A stretch of 40,454 nucleotides of DNA from Fulvimarina sp. GTDB taxonomy: Bacteria > Pseudomonadota > Alphaproteobacteria > Rhizobiales > Rhizobiaceae. The translations under genes were made by a program, and so were the position numbers. Below the pieces are notes generated by a model, which was given only the letters and a program-made list of their open reading frames with translations, made no database searches and was not told where the DNA came from. Position 1 is the first letter of the stretch; each line of letters begins with the position of its first letter. The stretch lies in contig PACL01000091.1 in the NCBI GenBank assembly GCA_002700095.1, positions 1 through 40,454 on the forward strand, given 5' to 3'. Of the stretch, positions 24,415 through 33,615 are shown piece after piece.

Positions 24415-25278
24415 TCAGTGCCCGATCCGCGCCAGAACGTCGGCGCGCAGGAAGCGCTCCACCACCAGCATGAAGGCGATCGACGGGACCAGCAACAGGA
24501 GCGCCGTGATCGATGCGCCCTGGTAGTTGCCGCCGGCGCCCGCCGTATAGAGCAGCAGCGGCAAGGTGGTGACGTCCGGTGCGCCGACGAAGAAGCTGCC
24601 GGTGAACTCGTCGAGGGATTCCAGGAAGACGAAGATGCCGCTCGCCATCAGGCCGGGCATGGCCAGCGGCAGCGTCACGTCGCGAAAGGCCCGGAGCGCC
24701 CCTGCCCCCATCGAGCGCGCGGCCTCTTCCAACTCGGCATCGACGGCGGCGAAGGCGGCCGTCGCGATCCAGACGGCGAAGACCAGTCCGTGGGTGACAT
24801 GGACGAGGACGACGCCGGCGATCGTGCCGTTCAGCCCGACATCGTAGAAAAAGCGGGCGATGTTGACGTAGACCGGCAGGTTCGGAAAGGCCTGCGGGAT
24901 CAGGAAGACGAGCAGGATCAGGCTGCGCGCCGGCAGCTTCAGTCGCCCCAGCGCGTAGCCGGCGGGGATCGCGAGCGCCAGCGCGAAGAGGACGGTCAGA
25001 AGCGCGATCAGGATGCTTGTGCCGAGGGACTCCCAGGCGACGCCGCGCGGCGAGAACACCTTCGCCCAGTAGCTGAAGCCGTATTCGAGCGGCAGCGTGT
25101 TGGGAAAATACCAGCGCTCGGCGACCGTCCAGAGGAGGAGATTTGCGAGCGGGCCGAAGATCGCGAAGGCGACCAGCCCGAGGACGAGCGCGCGCGGCAG
25201 CCACCAGAGGTCGAGACTGAACACCCGCCCGTCTGGGGCCGGGAGGGCGCTCTCGCCGCGGTTCGCCAGAGCGCTCAT
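24415..25278 (-). CDS. ABC transporter permease (PotC-like)
   Basis: 287-aa inner-membrane protein with six predicted membrane segments and an N-terminal extension. The cytoplasmic EAA loop that contacts the ATPase is present (EEAARSMGAGALRAFRDVTLPL). It belongs to the putrescine/iron/aminoethylphosphonate-type permease group rather than the CUT1 sugar group, judging by sequence feel. The ATG overlaps the other permease's stop by 4 bp. It forms a heterodimeric pore with that protein. Confidence 0.92.
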   Translation of the reverse strand: MSALANRGESALPAPDGRVFSLDLWWLPRALVLGLVAFAIFGPLANLLLWTVAERWYFPNTLPLEYGFSYWAKVFSPRGVAWESLGTSILIALLTVLFALALAIPAGYALGRLKLPARSLILLVFLIPQAFPNLPVYVNIARFFYDVGLNGTIAGVVLVHVTHGLVFAVWIATAAFAAVDAELEEAARSMGAGALRAFRDVTLPLAMPGLMASGIFVFLESLDEFTGSFFVGAPDVTTLPLLLYTAGAGGNYQGASITALLLLVPSIAFMLVVERFLRADVLARIGH

Positions 25279-26099
25279 TTCGCCTTTTCCTTGAGGTTGA
25301 GCCGCAGATAGACGATCGCCACCGCCATCGTCATCGCCAGCGAGATCATGCCGAGCGCATTGGCGACGCCATAGTCGCCATAGGCGTTGATGCGGAAGGC
25401 GATGTCGGCGGTGATCATGGTCGGCGACTGGGCGCTGATCATCAGCGGCACCGACAGGACCGACATCATCGTGACGAAGGACAGTACCATGCCGACGAGA
25501 AGCGTCGTGCGCACCTGCGGCACCACGATCTCGATGAGGATGCGCAGGCGCGAGGCGCCGAGATTGCGGGCGGCCTCGATGGTGCCGCGATCGATCGAGG
25601 CCATGGCGCCGGCGACCAGCAGTGTGACGAAGGGCGTCTGCTTCCAGACGAAGGCGATCACGATGCCGCGCCAGTCGAGGAAGGACACCGTCTGCAGCGG
25701 CGTCAGAATGCCGCCGGCCACGAGGAGATTGTTCATCAGGCCGTTCTTGGCGAGAAAGGTCCGCAGCACCTGGCCGACGACGATGAAGGGAATGAACAGC
25801 GGCCAGCGATAGAGCCAGCGCAGGATCGCCACCGCCTTCGGGTTCTCGCCCAGCGTCAGATAGCCGGCGATGGCGATCGACAGGCCGGCGATGATCAGCG
25901 TCGAGAGCGAGACGATCATCAGCGTGTAGAGAATGTCGGTGGTGTAGAGCTCGGTGGACTTGACGAAATTGCCGAGGCCGAAACCGGCCTCCGTCTCGAA
26001 GGCGCCGGTCATCGAGGCGATCAGCGGCATCAGGTAAAGCAGCGCGATGGTCGCGATGGCCGGCAGCGCCAGCAAAAGACCGGTCAATCGCTCACGCAT
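25275..26099 (-). CDS. ABC transporter permease (PotB-like)
   Basis: 274-aa inner-membrane protein with six membrane segments and the EAA loop (IEAARNLGASRLRILIEIVVPQ). It begins 67 nt after the substrate-binding protein gene, with a strong hairpin in that gap, and overlaps the next permease gene by 4 bp. It is the partner of that permease. Confidence 0.92.
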   Translation of the reverse strand: MRERLTGLLLALPAIATIALLYLMPLIASMTGAFETEAGFGLGNFVKSTELYTTDILYTLMIVSLSTLIIAGLSIAIAGYLTLGENPKAVAILRWLYRWPLFIPFIVVGQVLRTFLAKNGLMNNLLVAGGILTPLQTVSFLDWRGIVIAFVWKQTPFVTLLVAGAMASIDRGTIEAARNLGASRLRILIEIVVPQVRTTLLVGMVLSFVTMMSVLSVPLMISAQSPTMITADIAFRINAYGDYGVANALGMISLAMTMAVAIVYLRLNLKEKAK

Positions 26100-26119
26100 G
26101 GTGTTGTGTTCCCGAGGGT

Positions 26120-26146
26120 GTCGCCCGGCCAGGATGGCCGGACGAC
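26120..26146 (-). promoter_or_regulatory. Intercistronic hairpin after the binding-protein gene
   Basis: Arms 26120-26130 and 26136-26146 pair over 11 positions with one mismatch around a 5-nt loop (core CCGGCC / GGCCGG). It lies between the binding-protein stop and the first permease start. Such hairpins commonly protect the upstream message and lower downstream expression, giving excess binding protein. There is no T tract. Confidence 0.5.
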
Positions 26147-26166
26147 GGGTTGATGACGATCAAGGC

Positions 26167-27297
26167 TCAGTTGGCGACCTGGCGCTCATAGGCTTCGAGG
26201 ATCGCGTTGTTGTAGGGCGCGATCGGGAAAGGCTTGGCGTATTGGGCGAGGTCTTCCGGCGTCACGTCCTTGAACAATTTGTCCCAGGACGCCTGGTCGA
26301 GTTCGGCCTTCACGTATTTCGCGTCGATGCCCGGATACCAGTTGAAGCGCTTGACGATGCCTTCGGCCTGGACCTTCGGCGAGGTCGCGAGTTCGACGAA
26401 CTTTTCAGCCAGTTTCGGGTGCGGTGCCTTGGCCGGGATGACGTAGTGCATCGGCTGGCCGGGCATGCCGGGAGCCGGCAGGAGGAGCTTCATTTCCGGC
26501 GGCAGCTTGCCGTCGGCCTGCCAGGAATAGAACATGTCCACCCAGACCGGCCCCATGGCGATCTCGCCGCGGCCGAGCATGTCGAGGGTGCCGGCATTGC
26601 CGGGGGTGAGCGTCGCGGTGGTGTTGAAGTCCTTGAGCTTTTCGAGAGCCGGGCCCCAGTTCTTGGTCTGGCTCTCCTCGAACGGACCATTCATCAGCGT
26701 CTTGGCGTCGCCGTCACCGAAGGCGTAGATCCAGCCCATGACGAAGGACACGCCCGAAGCGCCGCCCTTGATGCCGTTATAGCCGAACTGCTTGGGATGG
26801 GCCTTCGCCCAATCGGCGATTTCGGCGTAGCTCCTGGGCGGATTTTCGACCAGCGCCGGATTGTAGGCGATCGCGGTCTGGCTGGCGAACATCGGCATGA
26901 CATAGCCGTCGACATCGGTGCCCAGCGCCATCCTGGCCTTGTCGCTGGTGACGAGCTTCCCGGTCGAGATGTCGCCGCGATACTTCTTGAGGAAGCCCTT
27001 CTCGACCATCGGGCCGACGAACTTCTCATGCACCACCGCGACGTCGGTGTCGGATTCCTCGGCGCCGGCCTGAGCCTCGAAGCGCTCGAGGATCTTCTGG
27101 GAGCCGGCATCGCCCGGGCCCGTGCCGACAGCGCGCACCGTATCGCCCGGATTCTCCTTCTCGAAGATCGGCGCGAGATATTCGTTGACGTAGTCGACCA
27201 TGTTCTGGTCGCCGGCGGTGATCACCGTGAGTTCGGCCGCCGCGGCCGGCGGCACGACCGTGGCGAGGAGGACGGCTGCACTGAGAAAGGTCTTCAT
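26167..27297 (-). CDS. ABC transporter extracellular solute-binding protein
   Basis: 376 aa with a Sec signal peptide (about 1-21, ending AAA before AELTV). The mature part has the two-lobed fold of family 1/PotD-like binding proteins: an N-terminal strand VITAGDQNMVDYV, a central SQTAIAYNPALV segment and a C-terminal helical closure. It delivers an unknown solute to the two downstream permeases. The set is PotABCD-like, but the neighbouring KdgK-like kinase, LacI regulator and phosphodiesterase point to a sugar-related or phosphodiester substrate instead of a polyamine (inference). Confidence 0.92.
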   Translation of the reverse strand: MKTFLSAAVLLATVVPPAAAAELTVITAGDQNMVDYVNEYLAPIFEKENPGDTVRAVGTGPGDAGSQKILERFEAQAGAEESDTDVAVVHEKFVGPMVEKGFLKKYRGDISTGKLVTSDKARMALGTDVDGYVMPMFASQTAIAYNPALVENPPRSYAEIADWAKAHPKQFGYNGIKGGASGVSFVMGWIYAFGDGDAKTLMNGPFEESQTKNWGPALEKLKDFNTTATLTPGNAGTLDMLGRGEIAMGPVWVDMFYSWQADGKLPPEMKLLLPAPGMPGQPMHYVIPAKAPHPKLAEKFVELATSPKVQAEGIVKRFNWYPGIDAKYVKAELDQASWDKLFKDVTPEDLAQYAKPFPIAPYNNAILEAYERQVAN

Positions 27298-27356
27298 TGA
27301 TTTTGCTCCAGCGATTTGACGTTCATTCCGGGCTGTCATCCCCGCATCGCTGCGCC

Positions 27357-28499
27357 TCAGGCGGCGGCGCGGGAAACTTGTTCGGCGCCGTCCTCAGGCG
27401 CGTCGAAGAGGAAGAGCGCGGACGAGGGCACGCGCAGCACGACGTCGGTTCCGGGCTCGACGGGCTGGTCCGCATCGACCGAGACCTCCGCCGCGCCGAT
27501 CGCGACCACGTGGCGCCAGACGCCACCGGGATAGCTGGTCTGGCAGACCGTTCCCCTCAGGCGCAGTGCGCCGTCGTCGCTCGCCTTGTCGGCTTGATCG
27601 CCGAAGGCCGGCCGAGGGGGTGCGGGCAGAAGCTCGGCCGCCTCCGTTCTGAAACGCGCCTGAAACCGCCCAGTGGCGAGCGCGCGTGTCTCGCGGGCGA
27701 TCGTCGCCGGCCGGTTGTGCGGGCCGGCGGCGATCGCGATGCGATCGCCATCGACGCTTCCTTCCAGCGAAACGACGTTCTCGGCGCCCATGAAGGCCGC
27801 GACGAAGGGCGATGCCGGTCGGTTGTAGACCTCTTCCGGAGATCCCTCTTGGGCGATCCGGCCGCGGTCGAGGATAACGATGCGATCGGCCATCACCATC
27901 GCCTCCTCGCGGTCGTGGGTGACATGGATGGCGGTGATGCCGAGGCGCTTCTGCAGGGCCCGGATCTCATGGCGCACGCCGAGGCGCACGCGGGCGTCGA
28001 GATTGGACAGGGGCTCGTCAAGGAGCAGGATCTCGGGCTCGACGGCCAGCGCCCGGCCGAGAGCCACACGCTGGCGCTGGCCGCCGGACAACTGGCCGGG
28101 CTTGCGCGCCTGAAGGCCGGAAAGGCCGAGCATGGAGGCGATCTCGTCGACCCTTGCCGCAATGTCGGAACGCGGCGCCTTGCGCAGCTTCAGGCCGTAG
28201 CCGATGTTCTGGGCGACGGTCATGTGCGGCCACAGCGCATAGGACTGGAACACCATCGCCATGCCGCGCCGGTCCGGGGCGGCGCGGGTGATGTCCCGCC
28301 CGGCCAGAGTCAGCGAGCCGGACCGCGGCGTGTTGAACCCGGCGATGGTGCGAAGAAGCGTGGTCTTGCCGCAGCCCGAAGAGCCCAGCAGCGCGACGAA
28401 CTCCCCCCGGTCGACGCCGAGCGACAGGCGGTCGAGCACGGTGGTTCCGGCATATCCGACGGTGACATCCGAAACGGCGAGAAACGCGGCGTCAGTCAT
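27357..28499 (-). CDS. ABC transporter ATP-binding protein (PotA/UgpC-like)
   Basis: 380-aa cytoplasmic ATPase. Walker A GSSGCGKTT, Q-loop FQSYALWPH, signature LSGGQRQRVALGRAL, Walker B ILLLDEPLSNLD and the switch His in HVTHDREEA are all intact in residues 1-240. A C-terminal TOBE-type regulatory region follows. ATG 28499 is chosen: it has an AAGAGG site 8 nt upstream and gives a normal N-terminus, while the longer open frame runs into the kinase gene. A perfect 16-bp palindrome sits 13-28 nt upstream of the start. It powers the importer formed by the next three genes. Confidence 0.94.
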   Translation of the reverse strand: MTDAAFLAVSDVTVGYAGTTVLDRLSLGVDRGEFVALLGSSGCGKTTLLRTIAGFNTPRSGSLTLAGRDITRAAPDRRGMAMVFQSYALWPHMTVAQNIGYGLKLRKAPRSDIAARVDEIASMLGLSGLQARKPGQLSGGQRQRVALGRALAVEPEILLLDEPLSNLDARVRLGVRHEIRALQKRLGITAIHVTHDREEAMVMADRIVILDRGRIAQEGSPEEVYNRPASPFVAAFMGAENVVSLEGSVDGDRIAIAAGPHNRPATIARETRALATGRFQARFRTEAAELLPAPPRPAFGDQADKASDDGALRLRGTVCQTSYPGGVWRHVVAIGAAEVSVDADQPVEPGTDVVLRVPSSALFLFDAPEDGAEQVSRAAA

Positions 28500-28511
28500 T
28501 CCCAAGACCTC

Positions 28512-28527
28512 TTGCACAGCTGTGCAA
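28512..28527. promoter_or_regulatory. Perfect 16-bp palindrome, candidate LacI-family operator
   Basis: TTGCACAGCTGTGCAA is fully self-complementary and lies 13 nt upstream of the ATPase ATG, in the 179-nt gap after the kinase gene. Its length and symmetry fit LacI-family operators, and a LacI-type gene is in the same operon. A weaker inverted repeat, TCGAG-GCG-CTCGA, occupies 28548-28560. Binding is untested. Confidence 0.6.
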
Positions 28528-28678
28528 ACCAAACTGCAGAAGCTGTTTCGAGGCGCTCGATAGCGACGCTTTGATACGGGCGTATGACAGCCGTCGCCCG
28601 GTGGCGGCGCTTGAAGCGCCGGTGCCAAGCCGCATACCGATCGGCCGAGCGAAGGCCCGACGAACGTCGCTTCTGCGG

Positions 28679-29584
28679 CTATGCCACCAGCGCGCCGTGT
28701 CCGCCGACGACGTGGGAAGCGAGGCGGTGGCCGGCAATCGTTGCGGCGACGGGGCCGGCGCCGCCGAGCCGGGCGGCGAGATAGGCGGCGTTGAAGCTGT
28801 CGCCGGCGCCCGTCGTGTCGACGATCTCGGCCGGCGGAATGGCGGGCACCTGCTCGCGCCCTCCTTCCCAGGAGACCAGCGCCGCGCTGCCACCGTCCTT
28901 GACGACGACCTCGCCGACGCCAAGCGCCCGGTAGCGTGCCGCCGTGGCCCGGGAGTTTTCGTCCCCGAAGGTCGCGCGCTCGTCGTCGAAACTCGGCAGG
29001 CAATGGGTGGAGACCCGGGCTGCCGCCTCCACTGCCCGGCGGGCCGTCTCGAGGTCCGGCCACAGACGCGGCCTGACATTCGGGTCGAACGCAACGCGCT
29101 TGCCGGCCTTTTTCGCCGCCCCGAGATGGGCGAGAAGCCGTGCCCGGTCCTCGGCGGGCAGGATCGCCAGGGTGATGCCGGAAAAATAGAAGGCGTCGCC
29201 GGCCGCGAAGACTTCCTGCAGATGCCCCTCGTCCTCGGCGAGCCGCCGCGCCGCCGCCATCTCCCGCCAGTAGGAAAACGAGCGCTCGCCGTCGGCCAGA
29301 TGGATCATGTAGAGGCCCGGCGAGGCGTTCGGGATGCGGCGGACCATCTCGGTGCCGATGCCGGCTGCCGTGAAGAAGTCGAGCATCTCCTCAGACAACC
29401 TGTCAGTACCGAGACCGGTCAGATAGGCTCCCCGCCATCCGGCCGGCGCCCGCCGGGCGAAGTGCCAGAGGGTGTTGAAGGTGTCGCCGGCAAAGCCCTG
29501 CCGATAGAGCCCGTCGCCGGCGACGGACAATTCGACCATGCACTCCCCGATCGCCACGAACCGGGATGCCTGCGCGTTGCTCAA
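28679..29584 (-). CDS. PfkB-family sugar kinase, 2-keto-3-deoxygluconate kinase-like
   Basis: 301-aa cytoplasmic kinase. The N-terminus (IGECMVELS, then GFAGDTFNT) closely follows the KdgK pattern, and the C-terminal PfkB signature DTTGAGDSFNAAYLA holds the anion hole and catalytic Asp. It would phosphorylate 2-keto-3-deoxygluconate or a related keto-sugar with ATP. It lies upstream of the importer operon on the same strand, separated by 179 nt containing the palindrome, so it may have its own promoter. The KdgK assignment is by motif; other ribokinase-family substrates are possible. Confidence 0.85.
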   Translation of the reverse strand: MSNAQASRFVAIGECMVELSVAGDGLYRQGFAGDTFNTLWHFARRAPAGWRGAYLTGLGTDRLSEEMLDFFTAAGIGTEMVRRIPNASPGLYMIHLADGERSFSYWREMAAARRLAEDEGHLQEVFAAGDAFYFSGITLAILPAEDRARLLAHLGAAKKAGKRVAFDPNVRPRLWPDLETARRAVEAAARVSTHCLPSFDDERATFGDENSRATAARYRALGVGEVVVKDGGSAALVSWEGGREQVPAIPPAEIVDTTGAGDSFNAAYLAARLGGAGPVAATIAGHRLASHVVGGHGALVA

Positions 29585-29734
29585 GATTGCTGCTCCGATG
29601 GCTTGAATCCGAATATGTCTCGGGCCGCATGCCTAGCAGTATCGGCGCGAAAACTGGAATGGATTCTCGGTCGGCATGGTGCGGCGCTTCAAGATGTTGG
29701 AGCGTCCCTTGTATCCCGGCACACGCTCGGCGCC

Positions 29735-31552
29735 CTAGCAGCGGATATAGGGCCGGTACACCCATCCGAGCTCGCGCATGCCGCCACCCCGGTCGTCGGC
29801 GACATAGGCCCAGGGGCGCCCGCCCGGATATTCCCGCAGCACGAAGACGACGTGGCCGTCGCCGAGCCGGCCGATGACCTTGCCGGTGTTGCCCGGCGAG
29901 GCGCGCACGTTGAGCGGCGTGTCGGACGGGTCGGCGACGACGCAGCTGCGGCGGCTGTCGGCCACCACCGGCGGCGGCGTAGCGCGCGCTTCTGCGGCCC
30001 GGCGTTCGGCCTCTTCGCGCTGGCGGCGTTCGGCGTCGCGCTGGCGTGCTTCGGCCGCTTCCCGCTCGCGCCGCTCGGCGTCGAGCCGGGCCTCGATCTC
30101 CTGGAGCCTTGCGCGGTAGTCGGCTTCGATCTCTACCCGAAGCTCCACCTCGCGACGGCTTCGCGCCGCCTCGGCCGCGGCGCTCTCTCGGCGCAGCAGC
30201 GCCCGGCCCCGGGCCAGATTGAGGCTGGCCTCGTGCCGGGGGCTTCCCGAAAATTCGGTGAGGCACACGCCCAGCCGCGCCTCCGCCGCATCCGGCTCCA
30301 GCGCATCGGCCTCGGCGGCGCAGCTGGCGGCGACCTGATCGAGAATGAGATCGGCCTGGCGTCGCTGCTCGGTACAAGCCGGGTTCGAGCCGAGGAAAGC
30401 CCGCAACATCGCCACCGAGCCCCCTTCCCGCGCTGCCTCGAACGCTGCCGGACAGGCGGACAGCGGATCCGGCGCGGGAGCGGCGGCGGGCAATACCGCT
30501 TCCGCGATGTCCGGCAGACAGCCCAGAACTTCGCTGGCCGGCACCACGACCCGGTAGCTGTAGCGGCCGACATTGGCGCCATTGGAGTGCTGCGCCGAGA
30601 CGTCGAGCTTCAGCACTGCGGCGGCAGAGCCGGCGTCCTCGCCAGGTTTCCGGGGTTCGGCAGGCTCGGGCGCGACCGAGATGTCGAGGAACACGCCCTC
30701 GACCGCGGGGTCCGCGCCTGCCGGGGCATCCGTGTCGGCGAGGCGGCGCAGCAACGGCCAGGAGGTGGCGCCGATGGTGGCGTTGATGCGGCTCTGCCGG
30801 TCGCCCGAAAGCTCGGTGTAGGCGCTGTTGAAGGTGTCGTCGATGGAATCGGCCAGCCGGCAGTCCGGTGCCGTCGTCTCGGCGGTGATCCGGTAGGCGA
30901 GCGGCGCCGCCGGATCCTTCAGCAACTGGTGCTGCTGGAGCCGGGTGATCGCCTTCAGCGACGCCTCCCGCAGCGCCCCGTCGACATCGTAGAATTCGCG
31001 GCTGGAAAAGGTGTCGGAGAGTTCGGCTGTGCCGAGGCGGTTGAGGTCGAGCGTGAGCGTCGGCCCGGTTTCCGTTGCGCAGATCTGGCCGGTTTCGGGG
31101 TCGAGGATGGTGAGGCCGAGATAGAGCCGCAGGATCTCCGGCAGCCGGCGCTCCGGCTCGACGGTGAGGAACATGTCGGAGCCGAAGAAGTCCTGCAGCG
31201 CCTCGGCGCTGCCGGCGGCCCCCGCCCGCTGGGGCAGGATCCCCTCGACCATCTGCCGATAGGCCCGCCCGAGTCGCGGTGTGTACTTGCCGGGGATCGC
31301 GTCGACGATGAGGGCGTTGAGGTCGCGCCGCCGACCCGAGCCGATGCGCGGCTCGTCCTCCGCGATGCCGATGAAGGTGATCGCGCGGTTCTTCAGCGTG
31401 TCGATGCAGGCCGCCGTTGCCGTCCGGCTTTCGAGACCGTAGAGCCAGCGCTCGATCGAGGCCTGCCAGCCCTGCGCATATTGCTGAGCGCCGGCGGGTC
31501 GCCCGCCAAGGGCGATCCCCAGGACCAGAAGAACGGCGAACGTCTGACGCAT
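29735..31552 (-). CDS. Secreted coiled-coil protein with C-terminal SH3b domain
   Basis: 605 aa with a signal peptide (about 1-22, ending AGA). The middle part (about 25-445) has scattered Cys and no domain I recognise. A charged Glu/Arg/Ala-rich coiled coil spans about 447-524. A bacterial SH3 domain closes the protein (about 536-605, PLNVRASPGNTGKVIGRL, then GWVYRPYI), a fold that usually binds cell-wall peptides. It is therefore probably periplasmic and envelope-associated. It is 150 nt upstream of the kinase gene on the same strand, without evident functional link. Confidence 0.82.
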   Translation of the reverse strand: MRQTFAVLLVLGIALGGRPAGAQQYAQGWQASIERWLYGLESRTATAACIDTLKNRAITFIGIAEDEPRIGSGRRRDLNALIVDAIPGKYTPRLGRAYRQMVEGILPQRAGAAGSAEALQDFFGSDMFLTVEPERRLPEILRLYLGLTILDPETGQICATETGPTLTLDLNRLGTAELSDTFSSREFYDVDGALREASLKAITRLQQHQLLKDPAAPLAYRITAETTAPDCRLADSIDDTFNSAYTELSGDRQSRINATIGATSWPLLRRLADTDAPAGADPAVEGVFLDISVAPEPAEPRKPGEDAGSAAAVLKLDVSAQHSNGANVGRYSYRVVVPASEVLGCLPDIAEAVLPAAAPAPDPLSACPAAFEAAREGGSVAMLRAFLGSNPACTEQRRQADLILDQVAASCAAEADALEPDAAEARLGVCLTEFSGSPRHEASLNLARGRALLRRESAAAEAARSRREVELRVEIEADYRARLQEIEARLDAERREREAAEARQRDAERRQREEAERRAAEARATPPPVVADSRRSCVVADPSDTPLNVRASPGNTGKVIGRLGDGHVVFVLREYPGGRPWAYVADDRGGGMRELGWVYRPYIRC

Positions 31553-31661
31553 GACAGCCTCGCGGGTCGCGTTGCAGCGTGTCGAACGTCAATATCGCCG
31601 ACTTGCCCCTAGGGCAATCGGGCTCACGCAGAAGCGAATGGCAATTGGCCGACGTGCGAAT

Positions 31662-31955
31662 TCATCGCCTGGACAGACAGCGGCGATAGGCACGGTTGCC
31701 GTTCCGCGCGGCGCTCTGGCGCGTCAGCGCGCGAACCCCGAAGCCGTCCTCACCGCGATCGATGCGATTCTCGTAGCTGTTGGCAGCGGTCTGGCGGGCA
31801 TATCGGCGACAGAACTCCGGCGTACCCTGACGATAGGGATTGGCCGAGACATTGGCCCCGACGAAGGGCGAGCCGTTTGGATAAGGCGCCGAAGCATTGC
31901 AGGCGGCAAGGCCCGACAAGGCAAGAAGAACCGGGGCGAGTGTGGCGAGACGCAT
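31662..31955 (-). CDS. Small putative lipoprotein of unknown function
   Basis: 97 aa. A lipoprotein signal with lipobox LAAC (C at about residue 19) precedes a mature part rich in Asn, Arg and Tyr with two further Cys. ATG 31955 is preferred over ATG 31967 because a TGGAG site lies 6 nt before it. I know no domain for the mature part. It is divergent from pabB and 109 nt upstream of the SH3b gene on the same strand. Confidence 0.65.
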   Translation of the reverse strand: MRLATLAPVLLALSGLAACNASAPYPNGSPFVGANVSANPYRQGTPEFCRRYARQTAANSYENRIDRGEDGFGVRALTRQSAARNGNRAYRRCLSRR

Positions 31956-32184
31956 GTGAAGCTCCATTGTCGGACGGTCGCCCGTTTCGTGAATCATTGG
32001 ACGGACCTTGCTTGAACGCAGCAGCGTGAGCGCGGTTGCGAGGTTCTGGTCCCGGCGATCGGCCGTGCCCGCGCGCGGCGCGGCGGACCTGCCGTCGCGC
32101 GTCATGAAGCCGCTGCAGCGACGCTTGCGCCGCGACCGCATCCGCGGTTTGACGGCGAGGTGAAATCCTGTCCAAGTCGAGATC

Positions 32185-33615
32185 ATGCGGACCCGTGAGT
32201 TACCCTTCCTGCCCCCCGAGACTGCCGCGGAAAGATTGCGGCCCCTCGGCATGCTCGCCTTCCTCGACAGCGCGATGGAGCACGCGGCACTCGGCCGCTA
32301 TTCCTACGTGGCGGCCGATCCCTTCGCCGTTTTCACCGTCGATTCGGACGGGGCGATGCTGGATGGCAAGCGGCTGGAGGGGCCGCCGCTCGCCGCACTG
32401 AAGACGCTGCTGGCGCGCTTCGCCGCACCGACGATGCCGGGCCTGCCGCCGTTCCAGGGTGGGGCGATGGGGATGTTCGCCTACGACTTCGCCCATCATC
32501 TGGAGAGGCTCGCGAAACCGGGCGGCCTCGATCCGGCCAAACCGACCCTCCGTCTCGGCCTCTACGACACCGTCCTCGCCTTCGATCTCAAGGAGAAGCG
32601 CGCGTTCCTCCTGGCAACCGGCTATCCGGAGGCCGGCGAGGACTCGCGAGCGGCCCGGGCGGAGGCGAGGCTGGCGCAGTTCCTGGCGCGGCTCGCCGAA
32701 CCGGCCACGCAGCCTGCGGCCGAAGCGTCCGTCCCCGCCGGCTTCGACTGGCACTCGAACTTCTTTGCCGCCGCCTATCGCGCCGGCATCGAGAGGACGC
32801 GAGAGTACATTCTCGACGGCGACATCTTCCAGGCCAACATCGCCCAGACCTTCACCTCGCAGATCCCCTCGGGCTTCGATCCCTTCGCCCTCTATCTGAA
32901 GCTTCGCCGCACCAATGCCGCGCCCTTCGGCGCCTTCTTCGACTTCGGCGACCTCGCCATCGCCTCCTCCTCGCCGGAGCGCTTCGTCAGCCTGCAGGAT
33001 GGCATCGTCGAGGCCCGCCCCATCAAGGGCACGGCGAAACGCGCCGACGATCAGCAGGAGGACGCGCGGCTCGCCGCGGAACTGCTGGCCTCGGAAAAGG
33101 ACCGGGCCGAGAACGTGATGATCGTCGATCTCCTCAGGAACGATATCGCGAGGGTCTGCGAGGCGGACTCGGTCGAGGTCCCGGTGCTGTGCGGCCTCGA
33201 GAGCTATGCCGCGGTCCACCATCTCGTCTCGGTGGTGACCGGGCGCCTCGCCGCCGGCCGCGATGCCGCCGATCTCATCGCCGCTGCGTTTCCCGGCGGC
33301 TCCATCACCGGCGCGCCCAAGATCCGGGCGATGGACATCATCACGGAAATCGAGGCGACCGCCAGGGGCCCCTATTGCGGATCGCTCGGCTATATCGGCT
33401 TCGACGGAACGATGGACCTCAACATCGCCATCCGCACCGTCAGCTTCGAGGCTGGCCAGGCGAAGCTCTCGGCCGGCGGCGGCATCACCGTCCTCTCCGA
33501 TCCCGCAGCCGAATACGAGGAGACCTTCACCAAGGCGACCCGCGTCTTCGCCGCCTTCGAGACCGCGCCCGACACCGCGCCCGGGCGGAAAGCGCCCGAG
33601 GGGGAGGCGCCTTGA
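32185..33615 (+). CDS. pabB: Aminodeoxychorismate synthase component I (PabB)
   Basis: 476-aa enzyme that converts chorismate, with ammonia from PabA, to 4-amino-4-deoxychorismate in folate synthesis. An N-terminal anthranilate-synthase-I-like domain (about 1-150) precedes the chorismate-binding domain (about 185-455) with SSSPERF, the PIKGT motif holding the key Lys, DLLRNDIARVC, and GGSITGAPK. The PIKGT Lys is the residue that marks aminodeoxychorismate synthase, as opposed to anthranilate synthase. Its stop overlaps the pabA start by 4 bp. Confidence 0.94.
   Translation: MRTRELPFLPPETAAERLRPLGMLAFLDSAMEHAALGRYSYVAADPFAVFTVDSDGAMLDGKRLEGPPLAALKTLLARFAAPTMPGLPPFQGGAMGMFAYDFAHHLERLAKPGGLDPAKPTLRLGLYDTVLAFDLKEKRAFLLATGYPEAGEDSRAARAEARLAQFLARLAEPATQPAAEASVPAGFDWHSNFFAAAYRAGIERTREYILDGDIFQANIAQTFTSQIPSGFDPFALYLKLRRTNAAPFGAFFDFGDLAIASSSPERFVSLQDGIVEARPIKGTAKRADDQQEDARLAAELLASEKDRAENVMIVDLLRNDIARVCEADSVEVPVLCGLESYAAVHHLVSVVTGRLAAGRDAADLIAAAFPGGSITGAPKIRAMDIITEIEATARGPYCGSLGYIGFDGTMDLNIAIRTVSFEAGQAKLSAGGGITVLSDPAAEYEETFTKATRVFAAFETAPDTAPGRKAPEGEAP

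Noticed and set aside
28571..31612. Very long plus-strand open frame of over 1000 codons
   Set aside because: It is antisense to the kinase and SH3b genes, starts within the operon spacer, has low-complexity Arg/Gly/Ala-rich translation and no domain. It is a GC-skew shadow.
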